A DNA stretch of 44,181 bases, from assembly GCA_947453155.1 (NCBI GenBank), contig CANGFE010000015.1, forward strand, positions 1-44,181. Direction: 5' to 3'. Positions 24,333 through 33,001 of the stretch are shown piece by piece (position 1 is the stretch's first letter; every line of letters begins with the position of its first letter). A program made the position numbers and the translations under genes. The stretch comes from Beijerinckiaceae bacterium (GTDB taxonomy: Bacteria > Pseudomonadota > Alphaproteobacteria > Rhizobiales > Beijerinckiaceae). The notes beneath the pieces were generated by a model. The model did not search any database and had not been told where the DNA came from. It worked only from the letters and a program-made list of their open reading frames with translations.

Positions 24333-25246
24333 CGCGCATTTCTGTTACCGGCGAAGCCTTGGTAGATTTTGTGCCTGATGCGCAAGGCCACCAGAAATGG
24401 ACGCCGGGTGGCTCCGGCCTCAACACGGCGCTCGCCCTCGCACGTCTTGGTATTGAGACCAGTTTTACAGGCGCGCTCTCACAAGACGACAACGGGCAGC
24501 GCCTCGCCAAATTTATGCGCGCAGAAAAAATCCACCTTGATCATGCGCTGACGAGTGCCAAACCTTGCCCGCATGTGATGGTCTCGAAAGATACGATTGG
24601 CACGCCGCATTATGATCTGCATCTGGCAGGCAGCGCTTTGGAAGATGCACCAGCACGCTGGACTTGGCCCAATGACACGCGTCATTTTCACGCCACATCT
24701 TTTGCGGCCACCTTGGGTCCAGGCGGCGAGGCTGCATATGCTTCTCTCCGCGAAGCGCGCGACATCATGACGGCGAGTTTTGATCCGAATATTCGCGCCA
24801 GCATCTTTCCAGATCGCGCATCCATTCCTCTCTTGCTCGCTCAACGCATTCGTCACGCCGATATTGTGAAAGTCTCGAGCGAAGATCTTGATGCCATTGC
24901 ACCTGGCATTTTGCATGATCATGTCATCAGCGAATGGCGCGCCTTGGGTGCGCGACTCATCATCATCACGCGCGGCGCGCAAGGCGTACTCGCACTGTTT
25001 GGCGCGTCGCAAATCGAAGTCGCCGCACCAAAGGTGACTGTCTGCGATACTGTGGGCGCTGGCGATACATTCATGGGCGCATTGCTTGCCGTCATGGCGC
25101 AAGACAATAATCTCGGCGTTTGGCAAAATCCTGACGATGCGCAAATGGTGCGCTGGCTCACATTCGCCACGCAAGCGGCATCTGTCTGCTGCATGCGCCC
25201 CGGCGCTGATCCGCCGACCCGTGATCAGATGATAGCGCAGCGATAA
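24329..25246 (+). CDS. PfkB-family carbohydrate kinase (fructokinase-like)
   Basis: This 305-aa ribokinase-fold sugar kinase opens with ISVTGEALVDFVP and the sugar-binding GGSGLNTALALARLG. The ATP-site signature DTVGAGDTFMGALLA near residues 231-245 contains the catalytic base Asp. The closest resemblance is to fructokinases, but the sugar is not determined by the sequence. The start is GTG at 24329, overlapping the upstream amidase stop by four bases. The rph gene follows 75 bases downstream on the same strand. Confidence 0.9.
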   Translation: MTRISVTGEALVDFVPDAQGHQKWTPGGSGLNTALALARLGIETSFTGALSQDDNGQRLAKFMRAEKIHLDHALTSAKPCPHVMVSKDTIGTPHYDLHLAGSALEDAPARWTWPNDTRHFHATSFAATLGPGGEAAYASLREARDIMTASFDPNIRASIFPDRASIPLLLAQRIRHADIVKVSSEDLDAIAPGILHDHVISEWRALGARLIIITRGAQGVLALFGASQIEVAAPKVTVCDTVGAGDTFMGALLAVMAQDNNLGVWQNPDDAQMVRWLTFATQAASVCCMRPGADPPTRDQMIAQR

Positions 25247-25321
25247 AGCGGATTTCTATTGCTTCACTGAGCTGAAACGCCTAGAGACTCGCCCACTCTT
25301 TTTTCCCGTAAGGAACACACC

Positions 25322-26035
25322 ATGCGTCCCTCCCAACGCGCCAATGATCAGATGCGCCCCGTCACGCTCGAGCGCAATGTAGCGCGCTATGCGGAAGGGT
25401 CTTGCCTCGTCAAATTCGGCGAGACGCATGTTTTGTGCACGGCATCTCTCGAAGATAAGCCGCCGATGTGGCTGCGCGGCCAAGGCCGCGGTTGGGTAAC
25501 GGCGGAATATTCCATGTTGCCGCGCGCAACTGCCACACGCACACGCCGCGAAGTGACCGCTGGCAAGCCATCTGGCCGCACACAAGAAATTCAGCGCCTG
25601 ATTGGCCGCTCCTTGCGTGCAGTCGTCGATTTGCAGGCTTTGGGTGAGCGCCAGATCACCATCGATTGCGATGTCTTGCAGGCTGATGGCGGCACACGCA
25701 CCGCCGCGATTACCGGCGCCTGGGTTGCGCTGCATGATTGCCTCAAATGGATGCGCGGTCGCTCCATTATTAAGGACATGCCAATCCGCGATCACGTGGC
25801 CGCCGTATCTTGCGGTGTGACACATGGCACGCCCGTGCTCGATCTCGATTATGCGGAAGATTCCACCGCCGAGACCGACGCCAATTTCGTCATGACCGGA
25901 ACAGGCGGTCTTGTTGAAATTCAAGCGACTGCGGAAGCCGCCATTTTCACCCAAGACCAGCTCGCCGCCATGATGGAGCTGGCCCGCAACGGCATCATCC
26001 GCCTTGTGGAATTGCAAAAAGAGGCGGTCGCCTGA
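25322..26035 (+). CDS. rph: Ribonuclease PH
   Basis: A phosphorolytic 3'-5' exoribonuclease that trims tRNA 3' ends. The 237-aa protein has the full family signature: [54 protein letters not shown], the phosphate-site region [58 protein letters not shown] and [16 protein letters not shown] precedes the ATG. In many alphaproteobacteria rdgB follows rph; here a terminator and the tctA region follow instead. Confidence 0.97.
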   Translation: MRPSQRANDQMRPVTLERNVARYAEGSCLVKFGETHVLCTASLEDKPPMWLRGQGRGWVTAEYSMLPRATATRTRREVTAGKPSGRTQEIQRLIGRSLRAVVDLQALGERQITIDCDVLQADGGTRTAAITGAWVALHDCLKWMRGRSIIKDMPIRDHVAAVSCGVTHGTPVLDLDYAEDSTAETDANFVMTGTGGLVEIQATAEAAIFTQDQLAAMMELARNGIIRLVELQKEAVA

Positions 26036-26060
26036 GCCGGGTCCGGCTCGGGTCTTTTTG
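26034..26060 (+). terminator. Rho-independent terminator after rph
   Basis: GAGCCG and CGGCTC pair around GGTC (26034-26049), followed by GGGTCTTTTTG; the stem begins inside the rph stop codon region. Confidence 0.7.
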
Positions 26061-26359
26061 CGTTGCAGCATGAAAAATCAGGGGTTCCGGCTTACGGATT
26101 ACGCATTTCGTCGTATCCGGACGCATGTTTGCGCTTCCGCTTAGGGCGTAATTGTGATTACCTGATGGTCTGAACGAAGAATAAAAACGGGAAATAAGAC
26201 AGTTATCGGGCAGGCCGCGGAGACGGCCGCCCGGTGAAAGGCACTGAAAAGGCCTGACTTTGGAACAGAATCGTTCCGCTGACTTTGTTTTCTGGCCATA
26301 AGTGATGGCCCAAAATCCCCATGGGATAAAATCACAAGGGCGCGAGCCTGAGCAGGGCA
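26061..26359. other. Leader region upstream of the 115-aa frame and tctA
   Basis: No gene is seen. The main structure is a strong two-part stem-loop, CGGGC-A-GGCCG / CGGCC-GCCCG around CGGAGA (26207-26233), with no T tract, so it is a structured leader or protein site and not a terminator. Minus-strand frames here carry no protein-like sequence. The promoter for tctA may lie here or in 26700-26850. Confidence 0.35.
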
Positions 26360-26707
26360 ATGAGTATGGGTAGTGAAACGGGCAAGAAGGGACGCGGGGT
26401 GGTAGCGATTGCTGCCGCTTGGCTGCATGCCTTTGTGCTGCTGGCTTCGCTCGTTCTCGTCCCCGCCGATCCGCTTTTCAAAACTTACGAAAATGCCGCC
26501 ACCATGGCGCTCGCCGACCAAGCCCCTGATGAGGCGGTCGAGGAAAAGAGCGCAGGTGGCGATGATCATTCGCTCTGGAGCCTGGCCCAGCGCGATGAAG
26601 TGAGCCTGCGCCTTGGTGAGCGGCTTTGCCACTCTCAGGAGGCTCCCCGGGTGAGCGGCTGCGGCCGTTCCTTCCATGCCCGTGGGCCACCGGCTTTCCG
26701 CGCCTAA
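26360..26707 (+). CDS. Small membrane-anchored hypothetical protein, 115 aa
   Basis: The frame encodes one N-terminal hydrophobic segment (VVAIAAAWLHAFVLLASLVLV, shown within 20 residues as VVAIAAAWLHAFVLLASLVL), then an acidic stretch (ADQAPDEAVEEKSAGGDDH). The last 30 residues (SGCGRSFHARGPPAFRA) look less protein-like. No family is recognised. It precedes the tctA-tctB fusion by 146 bases on the same strand, so it may be an accessory subunit; equally, it may be a chance frame. GAGCAGGG lies just before the ATG. Confidence 0.35.
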   Translation: MSMGSETGKKGRGVVAIAAAWLHAFVLLASLVLVPADPLFKTYENAATMALADQAPDEAVEEKSAGGDDHSLWSLAQRDEVSLRLGERLCHSQEAPRVSGCGRSFHARGPPAFRA

Positions 26708-26793
26708 GGTGGAAACGCATCCTTTTGGGGGCGGTTCGCTGAAGACTTTTGCAGAAAATCGATGGCCTTTCCTCGTCTCTTGAAGGCGTGACC

Positions 26794-26818
26794 GCCGGGC
26801 CAAACAGAAAAACCCGGC
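26794..26818 (+). promoter_or_regulatory. Stem-loop in the tctA leader
   Basis: GCCGGG (26794-26799) and CCCGGC (26813-26818) can pair around a 13-base A-rich loop, about 36 bases before the tctA start. There is no T tract, so attenuation is unlikely; a role in mRNA stability or regulation is possible. Confidence 0.25.
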
Positions 26819-26853
26819 TGAGAGAACCATCAGAATAAAATTAGGGGACTTTC

Positions 26854-28914
26854 ATGGAAATTTGGGAAGCATTAGGCCAGGGGCTCACATTGCTCCTCGA
26901 GCCGCATCGTATGATGCTCCTTTGGGGCGGCGTGCTGTGTGGTCTGGCTCTCGGCATCCTGCCGGGCATCGGTGGCGTCGCGGGTACCGCGCTCCTCCTG
27001 CCCTTCACCTACAACATGGACCCGGCGGCCGCCATGGCGCTGCTGCTCGGCCTTGCTGCAACAACGACCCACGGTGACCCGATCTCGGCCATCGTGTTGG
27101 GTGCTCCGGGCCATGCGGCTTCTGCCGCGACAGCGCTCGACGGTTACCCCATGACCAAGCGTGGCGAAGGTGCCCGCGCTCTGGGTGCGGCTTATATGTC
27201 CGCGCTCATGGGCGGCCTCTTCGGTGCGGTGCTCATGGCGGTCGCGCTGCCGATCGTTCGTCCCCTCATTCTGTTCATTGGCTCGCCAGAACTTCTGGCG
27301 CTCGCCGTGTTCGGTATTTCCATGGTCGCTGTTCTGTCGGGCAACACCCCGCTGCGCGGTCTCACCATGGCGTGCTTCGGCATCATGCTCGCCATGATCG
27401 GTTCTGACCCGCAGACCGGTACGCTGCGCTGGACGATGGACTCGCTCTATCTCTGGGAAGGCCTGCCGCTGGTTCCGCTGACGCTCGGCGTCTTCGCGCT
27501 TCCAGAACTCTGTGATCTTCTTGTTGCCCGCACCTCAGTCGTGTCGGACGCAAAAGTGCAGAACAACTGGCGCGGTCTTTGGCAGGGTTCAGTGGATTGC
27601 TTCACTCATTGGTGGCTCAACATCCGCTGCGCTTGGATTGGCTCCGTCATCGGCGCGATCCCCGGCATTTCGGCCTCGGTTATTGACTGGATCTCTTACG
27701 CTCACGCACTCAAGACCGAAAAGGGCGCTCGCCTCACCTTCGGTCAGGGCGACGTGCGCGGCGTGATCGCGGCAGAATCCGCCACCTGCTCGCGTGAAGG
27801 CGGCGCTCTTGTGCCAACCATCGTGTTCGGTGTTCCGGGTTCGGCTGGTATGGCCATTCTGCTCGGCGCCTTCCTCATGCACGGCCTGGTCCCCGGACCG
27901 GAAATGCTGACGAAGCATCTCGCCATCACTTATTCGATGGTGTGGTCGATCGCGATTGCGAACATTCTGGGTTCGGGTCTCTGCTACCTATTCTCCAGCC
28001 AGTTCGCGAAGCTCGCCAGCTTGCGCTACACGCTGATCCTGCCCTTCGTTCTGTCGCTGGTTTACATCGGCGCCTTCGAAGGTCACCGTAACTGGGGCGA
28101 CCTCTTCTCGCTCTTGTTCTTCGGCATCTTCGCTTGGGGCATGAAGCACTTCAAATGGCCGCGTCCGCCGTTGGTCTTGGGCTTCATTCTCGGTGCGATC
28201 CTTGAGCGTTACATGTTCATCTCGATCCAGCGCTACGGCGGTGGTTGGATGACGCGTCCGCTCGTGATTGCGCTCTTCGTGATGGCCTTCTTGTCGCTCG
28301 TGCGTCCGTTCATCTTGGACGTGAAGGCACATGGTGGCATCAAGGGCATGCTCTCCGAGTTCCACGCGCCGCGCTTCAATGTCACGCATATCTTCCCGGC
28401 CTTCATGCTCTGCATCTTCGCAGTCATGATGGCGGAAGCTGTGACTTGGAACTTCTCGGCCAAGATCATTCCGATGATCGTGGGCACGGGTGCGATCACC
28501 TTCTGCTTGCTCTCGCTCGCGAACGAAGTGTTCAAGGGTGAGATCCACAAGAAGCGTGAAGAAGAACGCGCAGCACGCGGCGAAGCGGCGGAGAAGATGC
28601 ATATGGACATCGCCTCCACCATCGACGACATGAGCCCGAAAGACATCGCCATCCGTGGCGCTATCTTCTTCGGCTGGATGATCGGCTTCCTCGCCTCCAT
28701 GGCGTTGATCGGCCTCATCCCGACGGTGCCTCTGTTCATCATCGCCTTCATGCGCGTTGAAGGACAGGAACCGTGGCGCATCACACTGCCGATGGCGATC
28801 TGCACGACCGCGCTCGTCTATTTGGTCTTCGACCAGCTGCTGACGATCCCGTGGCCGGGCTCGGTCCTCGGTGATCTCTGGCCGCTCTGGAAGGCCCATA
28901 TTCCGAGCGCCTGA
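26854..28914 (+). CDS. Tripartite tricarboxylate transporter permease, TctA-TctB fusion
   Basis: The 686-aa membrane protein has a TctA domain (1 to about 510) with GILPGIGGVAGTALLLPF and LGLAATTTHGDPISAIVLGAPG near the N terminus and the internal repeat GAIPGISASVIDWISYAHA and VFGVPGSAGMAILLGAFLMHG. The C-terminal part (about 520-680) has four hydrophobic segments like TctB, the small subunit, with an acidic/basic linker at about 555-590. TctA and TctB are normally separate. The system needs a periplasmic receptor; a TctC protein is encoded 9 kb away (37759-38778). Codon choice is strongly biased (AAG, TTC, TAC, CGT, GGT), unlike flanking genes, suggesting high expression. AGGGGA precedes the ATG. 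Confidence 0.9.
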   Translation: MEIWEALGQGLTLLLEPHRMMLLWGGVLCGLALGILPGIGGVAGTALLLPFTYNMDPAAAMALLLGLAATTTHGDPISAIVLGAPGHAASAATALDGYPMTKRGEGARALGAAYMSALMGGLFGAVLMAVALPIVRPLILFIGSPELLALAVFGISMVAVLSGNTPLRGLTMACFGIMLAMIGSDPQTGTLRWTMDSLYLWEGLPLVPLTLGVFALPELCDLLVARTSVVSDAKVQNNWRGLWQGSVDCFTHWWLNIRCAWIGSVIGAIPGISASVIDWISYAHALKTEKGARLTFGQGDVRGVIAAESATCSREGGALVPTIVFGVPGSAGMAILLGAFLMHGLVPGPEMLTKHLAITYSMVWSIAIANILGSGLCYLFSSQFAKLASLRYTLILPFVLSLVYIGAFEGHRNWGDLFSLLFFGIFAWGMKHFKWPRPPLVLGFILGAILERYMFISIQRYGGGWMTRPLVIALFVMAFLSLVRPFILDVKAHGGIKGMLSEFHAPRFNVTHIFPAFMLCIFAVMMAEAVTWNFSAKIIPMIVGTGAITFCLLSLANEVFKGEIHKKREEERAARGEAAEKMHMDIASTIDDMSPKDIAIRGAIFFGWMIGFLASMALIGLIPTVPLFIIAFMRVEGQEPWRITLPMAICTTALVYLVFDQLLTIPWPGSVLGDLWPLWKAHIPSA

Positions 28915-28937
28915 TTTCAACAGGTTCACGAAAACAG

Positions 28938-28968
28938 AAAACCGCCGGGGCAACCCGGCGGTTTTTTT
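28938..28968 (+). terminator. Rho-independent terminator after tctA fusion gene
   Basis: A perfect 10-bp stem, AACCGCCGGG (28940-28949) and CCCGGCGGTT (28954-28963), is closed by a GCAA tetraloop and followed by seven T. Confidence 0.93.
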
Positions 28969-29006
28969 ATGGGCGGGCTGATCTCGCCCCGCCTTGCCGA
29001 TCCTGA

Positions 29007-29030
29007 GATGTAACATTATAACATTGCATC
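29007..29030 (+). promoter_or_regulatory. Zur-like operator
   Basis: An imperfect palindrome contains ATGTAACATTATAACAT flanked by GATG and CATC. It closely resembles the Zur box (AATGTTATAnTATAACATT type) and lies 20 bases before the first gene of a zinc ABC transporter operon, so zinc-dependent repression of the operon is likely. The consensus is recalled, not aligned by tool. Confidence 0.7.
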
Positions 29031-29050
29031 CTTCAGGAAACGGACCAGAT

Positions 29051-29209
29051 ATGCCGCACGACCATCAACACGCACACGGGCATCATGCTGTGCATCCCCG
29101 CCCGGCTTTGCGCTGGTCGCTGCTTCGCATCTCCGCTGGGCAGAGGCTTGGCGGTGCGGTGGCCCTTTTGGGCCTGCTCTGGCTCTGCGTGCGCTGGGCG
29201 CTCACATGA
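29051..29209 (+). CDS. His-rich single-pass membrane peptide, 52 aa, first gene of zinc-uptake operon
   Basis: The peptide has seven histidines in its first 15 residues (MPHDHQHAHGHHAVHPRP), then a basic segment and one hydrophobic helix (about 33-49, LGGAVALLGLLWLCVRWA). It is probably anchored in the inner membrane with the His-rich end on either side. It sits directly after the Zur-like box, and its stop overlaps the ATPase start by ATGA, so it is translationally coupled to the transporter. I know of no named family. A zinc-binding accessory, sensor or translational leader is inferred from composition and position. Upstream AGGA is rather distant from the ATG, so initiation may be weak. 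Confidence 0.6.
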   Translation: MPHDHQHAHGHHAVHPRPALRWSLLRISAGQRLGGAVALLGLLWLCVRWALT

Positions 29210-29949
29210 CCGCAGCCCTCCTCACCCTCACCGACATGACGCTGGGCTATGACCGCCACCCCGCCGTCCACCATGTCTCGGGGCGCATTGAGCGTGGCAG
29301 TCTGACCGCCATTATTGGGCCCAATGGCGCGGGCAAATCGACTTTGCTGAAAGGCATAGCCGGCGCCATGTCGCCGCTCAGCGGCACACTGGCGCGCACG
29401 CCTGGCACTCGCATCGCCTATCTGCCGCAAAGTGCGGCGCTTGATCGAAGCTTTCCCATTTCGCTTTTTGATCTGGTGGCCGCAGGCCTCTGGCATCGCA
29501 CAGGCGCCTTCGGGGGCCTGAGCCACAAAGACCGCCACGCGGTGCACGAGGCTTTTGAGCGCGTCGGCCTGCAAGGTTTTGAGCGGCGCACCTTGGATGC
29601 CCTGTCGGGCGGGCAATTGCAGCGGGCGCTGTTCGCGCGGCTCATTTTGCAAAATGCCGATCTCATTCTGCTGGATGAGCCTTTGGCCGCCATCGACACA
29701 AAAACCAGCGCAGATCTTCTCGCCATGATTGAGGTTTGGCATGCGCAGGGCCGAACCATCATCGCCGTGCTGCATGATATGCAAATCGTACGAGATCATT
29801 TTCCGCAAAGCCTTTTGCTCGCGCGCGAATGTGTGGCGCATGGCGCGACAGTCGATGTACTGACCGAGAATAATCTTGGCCGCGCGCGCCAGATGATCGA
29901 AGCCTTTGATGAAGAAGCGCATATTTGTGCGCAGGAGAGCGCATCATGA
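29206..29949 (+). CDS. znuC: Zinc (or manganese) ABC transporter ATP-binding protein
   Basis: The 247-aa ABC ATPase has Walker A GPNGAGKST (about 38-46), Q-loop LPQSAALDRSFPIS, signature LSGGQLQRALFARL, Walker B LILLDEPLAAID and switch His in AVLHDMQ. The PISLFDLVAAG segment is typical of metal-type (ZnuC/MntB/AztA) ATPases. It energises import through the permease encoded next. Gene order ATPase-permease-receptor and the Zur-like box upstream point to zinc. The order also matches aztABC of Paracoccus, so an Azt assignment is possible. Overlaps: ATGA with the His-rich peptide upstream and ATGA with the permease downstream. Confidence 0.9.
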   Translation: MTAALLTLTDMTLGYDRHPAVHHVSGRIERGSLTAIIGPNGAGKSTLLKGIAGAMSPLSGTLARTPGTRIAYLPQSAALDRSFPISLFDLVAAGLWHRTGAFGGLSHKDRHAVHEAFERVGLQGFERRTLDALSGGQLQRALFARLILQNADLILLDEPLAAIDTKTSADLLAMIEVWHAQGRTIIAVLHDMQIVRDHFPQSLLLARECVAHGATVDVLTENNLGRARQMIEAFDEEAHICAQESAS

Positions 29950-30815
29950 TTTTCGATGCGCTGATCGCGCCCTTCATCGAATTTGAATTCATGCGCCGGG
30001 CTTTGGTTGGCTGCCTTGCGCTCTCTCTTGCTGCCGGGCCTGTGGGCACTTTCCTCATGCTGCGTCGCATGAGTCTGTTTGGCGATGCCATGGCCCATAC
30101 CATCCTGCCAGGCGCCGCTCTCGGCTATCTCGCCTTTGGCCTTTCGCTGACGGCGATGACCATCGGTGGTCTCGCCACAGGCTTGCTGGTTGTCCTTCTC
30201 GCGGGCCTTGTCACGCGCGCCACGAGATTGCGCGAAGATGCCTCTATTGCAGGCTTTTATCTGATCTCTCTGGCGATTGGTGTGAGCATTGTCTCGCTCA
30301 AAGGATCCAATGTTGATCTTCTGCGCGTGCTCTTCGGATCAATTCTGGCACTCGACGATCCAGCCATGATGCTGCTGGCGGCGATGAGCACGGGCACTTT
30401 GTTGGTGCTGGCGCTCATTTTCCGTCCGCTCGTTCTGGAATGTGTTGATCCAGCTTTCTTGCGCTCGGTGAGCCGTGCGGGTGGACCCGCCCATCTCATC
30501 TTCTTGGCACTTGTCGTCACGACGCTCGTATCTGGCTTTAATGCTCTGGGCACTTTGCTGTCGGTCGGCATGATGATGTTGCCTGCTATTGCCGCGCGCT
30601 TCTGGGCGGTGGAACTGACGGGCATTATTTTTGCTGCAACCTTGATCGGTCTTGTTTCAAGCCTGTGCGGTTTGATCTTGTCATTCCATACGGGCCTGCC
30701 CTCTGGCCCGGCGATCATTCTTGTGGCTGGCGCGCTTTATCTGCTCTCGCTGAGCTTCGGTCCGCAAGGCGGGCTGATTTTGAAGCTTCTGCCACAGCGC
30801 CATTTGGAAGCGTGA
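29946..30815 (+). CDS. znuB: Zinc (or manganese) ABC transporter permease, ABC-3 family
   Basis: The 289-aa inner-membrane protein has about eight or nine hydrophobic helices. Family landmarks are FMRRALVGCLALSLAAGPVG, LMLRRMSLFGDAMAHTILPG and LVSGFNALGTLLSVGMMMLPA. It forms the membrane channel with the ATPase encoded before it. The start at ATG 29946 overlaps the ATPase stop (ATGA) and is preferred over an upstream in-frame TTG or GTG because the family begins just before the MIFDALIAPFIEFEFM segment. The receptor gene follows one base after the stop. Confidence 0.92.
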   Translation: MIFDALIAPFIEFEFMRRALVGCLALSLAAGPVGTFLMLRRMSLFGDAMAHTILPGAALGYLAFGLSLTAMTIGGLATGLLVVLLAGLVTRATRLREDASIAGFYLISLAIGVSIVSLKGSNVDLLRVLFGSILALDDPAMMLLAAMSTGTLLVLALIFRPLVLECVDPAFLRSVSRAGGPAHLIFLALVVTTLVSGFNALGTLLSVGMMMLPAIAARFWAVELTGIIFAATLIGLVSSLCGLILSFHTGLPSGPAIILVAGALYLLSLSFGPQGGLILKLLPQRHLEA

Positions 30816-30816
30816 C

Positions 30817-31704
30817 ATGCTGAAACGCCTTGCCCTCTACCTTGCGCTTGCACTCACCAGCACGATGGCACATGCGCAAGCCAAGCTCGAAACCATCGCC
30901 AGCATGTCGATCATCGGCGATTTCGTGCGACAGATTGGCGGCGAGCGCGTGCAAGTAACCACGCTTGTGGGTGCGGGTGGCGACACGCATACATTCCAGC
31001 CCGCCCCACAAGATGCGCGGCGCATGGCGCAAGCGAAACTTGTCTTCATCAACGGATTGGGCCTTGAAGGCTGGCTGCCGCGTCTTGTGCAATCATCAGG
31101 CAGCAAAGCCAAAGTCATCACGGTCTCCACCGGCGTGCAGGCCATTCGCGAAGCCGCCGATGGCCATAGTCATGGCCACGATCTTGATCCGCATGCCTGG
31201 CAAGATGTCGCCAATGCCAAGCTTTATGCGCGCAATATTCGTGAGGCATTGAGCGCTGCCGATCCGGATGGCGCCAGCTTTTATGCGGCGCGGACGGAAG
31301 CCTATCTGGCGGAACTCGACCAGCTGGCGCGCGACATCAAAGAGGGATTGGCGCAAATTCCAGCCGATCGCCGCCGTGTCATTACCAGCCATGACGCATT
31401 TGGATATTTTGCCAAAGCTTACGGCTTGAATTTTGTCGCGCCCCAAGGCGTGTCTACAGAAGCGGAAGCCTCCTCGCGCGATGTGGCCCGCATCATCCGC
31501 CAGATCCGCGCTGAAAAAATTCCGGCGGTCTTTCTTGAAAATATTTCAGATCCACGTCTCATGACGCAGATCGCGCGCGAGACGAATGCAAAAATCGGCC
31601 CCCGCGTCTTCTCCGATTCCTTGTCGGACAGCAGTGGCGCAGCGCCCACCTATCTCGATATGATGCGCCACAATCTGCGCGCGTTCACGGATGCGCTGCG
31701 CTAA
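30817..31704 (+). CDS. znuA: Zinc ABC transporter substrate-binding protein (ZnuA/AztC type)
   Basis: The 295-aa periplasmic cluster A-I receptor has a signal peptide MLKRLALYLALALTSTMAHA. Metal ligands expected for the family are visible: His in GGDTHTFQP, His in DPHAWQD and His in TSHDAFGYF, plus a late acidic ligand (FSDSLSD region). A His-rich loop (GHSHGHDLDPH, about residues 111-121) lies just before the second ligand; such loops are typical of zinc-specific rather than manganese-specific receptors. It is the last gene of the operon. No AztD-like chaperone gene follows. Confidence 0.9.
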   Translation: MLKRLALYLALALTSTMAHAQAKLETIASMSIIGDFVRQIGGERVQVTTLVGAGGDTHTFQPAPQDARRMAQAKLVFINGLGLEGWLPRLVQSSGSKAKVITVSTGVQAIREAADGHSHGHDLDPHAWQDVANAKLYARNIREALSAADPDGASFYAARTEAYLAELDQLARDIKEGLAQIPADRRRVITSHDAFGYFAKAYGLNFVAPQGVSTEAEASSRDVARIIRQIRAEKIPAVFLENISDPRLMTQIARETNAKIGPRVFSDSLSDSSGAAPTYLDMMRHNLRAFTDALR

Positions 31705-31801
31705 GCTGTCGCTGTTTGCGCGCAACATCACCTTAAAATCACGCTTAAGCTGCCAGATTCTGGCCGCACTGGCCCTCTAACCCTTTGCCTCACGCAAACG
31801 G

Positions 31802-32935
31802 ATGGGAGCCGGATCATTGCCTTTGCAAGTACGCGCGCTCACTGCCCCGCCCTATTCATCGCACCAGCGCGTCACTGTGGCGCGCAAACAAGGACAGGCT
31901 AGCTTTGCTGCTTTTGCCTTACGATCGCTTCTCGTCAGCGGACTGATGGCGTCAGGCTCCATGGCCGGCCTCTCAGCACTTCACAGCACGAAACATCAGC
32001 CAGACGCTTTTATCCGCGCATCCGTTGCGCCCCCCGTCGCCCTTCTCAATGCGCAGGCCAAACCATCCGTTGCAGGACGCAATGTCGCAACGGCTTCAGA
32101 TGATCTCGCAGAACGTGCACGCGAGGCACGCCAAGAGCTGGCCGTTGCCAGCGCCATCACACAAGCTGTCACGCAAGCCGATGCCAAAACACAGCCTGAT
32201 TACGGCTTCACTAAATTGTTCAGCAGCATCATCACCACAAAGCCCGACGAACTTGGCCTGTCTGGAGATCTGCTGAAATTCGGGCCCATTCGGATCAAAC
32301 AAGAACTCGTCTCCACCATTGTGCGCGCCGCACGTGAAACGAAAGCCGATCCTGTTTTGCTGATGGCGATTGCGGATAAGGAATCCTCCTTCGTCACCAG
32401 CATTGGCGCGACCACCTCTTCGGCGGTGGGTTTGTTTCAATTTGTTGAAGGCACCTGGTTTAAAGTTGTGCGCGAATTCGGCACGGATCATGGTTTGGCG
32501 CGTGAAGCCACATTACTTGCCGGCGATGAGAGCTTGAGTACGAAAGAACGCACGCTCATTCTCGATTTACGCAAGAACCCCTATCTGGCTGCGCTAATGG
32601 CCGCTGAAATGCTGAAGAGAGATGCCGCTGAAATTGGCGAAAAACTTGGGCGCAAGCTGACCAATGAAGAGATTTACCTCGCCCATTTCTTGGGGCCAGG
32701 CGATGCCTATAAATTTCTGGCCAGTGTCGATGCGACGCCCAAACTGGCGGCCGCCAAACTTCTGCCCAAGCCTGCACGCGCCAATCGCCCGATCTTTTTT
32801 GCGCATTCGGGGCGCAAGTCCAAAAGCCTGTCAGTGGCAGAAGTTCATCGCAAGATCGAATTGGCCATGGGCCTGCGGCTCGACCGCTATCGCAATGTGA
32901 CGGATATTGTCCCAACCGCGACAGCCTACCGCTAG
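31802..32935 (+). CDS. Lytic transglycosylase-like (SLT domain) protein
   Basis: The 377-aa protein has a hydrophobic segment at about 40-60 (ALRSLLVSGLMASGSMAGLSAL) that could be an N-terminal anchor or signal. The SLT-like domain is at about 165-310, with the catalytic Glu in MAIADKESSFVTSIGA and the following GLFQFVEGTWFKVVREFG and YLAHFLGPGDAYKFL. It is predicted to cleave glycan strands of peptidoglycan in the periplasm. The start at 31802 has only a weak ribosome site; ATG codons near residue 49 would cut into the hydrophobic segment and are less likely. It stands alone between the zinc operon and a dehydrogenase gene. Confidence 0.82.
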   Translation: MGAGSLPLQVRALTAPPYSSHQRVTVARKQGQASFAAFALRSLLVSGLMASGSMAGLSALHSTKHQPDAFIRASVAPPVALLNAQAKPSVAGRNVATASDDLAERAREARQELAVASAITQAVTQADAKTQPDYGFTKLFSSIITTKPDELGLSGDLLKFGPIRIKQELVSTIVRAARETKADPVLLMAIADKESSFVTSIGATTSSAVGLFQFVEGTWFKVVREFGTDHGLAREATLLAGDESLSTKERTLILDLRKNPYLAALMAAEMLKRDAAEIGEKLGRKLTNEEIYLAHFLGPGDAYKFLASVDATPKLAAAKLLPKPARANRPIFFAHSGRKSKSLSVAEVHRKIELAMGLRLDRYRNVTDIVPTATAYR

Positions 32936-33001
32936 CGGCGCTTTACCTCGTCTCCCGGTGCACCTAATCTTGGCAACAAGAGAAAAGGCCGGGCGCACCT
33001 C

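Noticed and set aside
26790-26840. Possible TPP riboswitch because of CTGAGAGA near 26817
   Set aside because: The second conserved element (ACCTGAT...GGATAATGCC) and the paired P2/P4 layout are missing, and the downstream gene is not thiamine-related.
27988-29016. 342-codon minus-strand open frame antisense to the tctA-tctB fusion
   Set aside because: Highly charged, His/Arg/Glu-rich shadow translation crossing a strong terminator; typical of antisense to an optimised gene.
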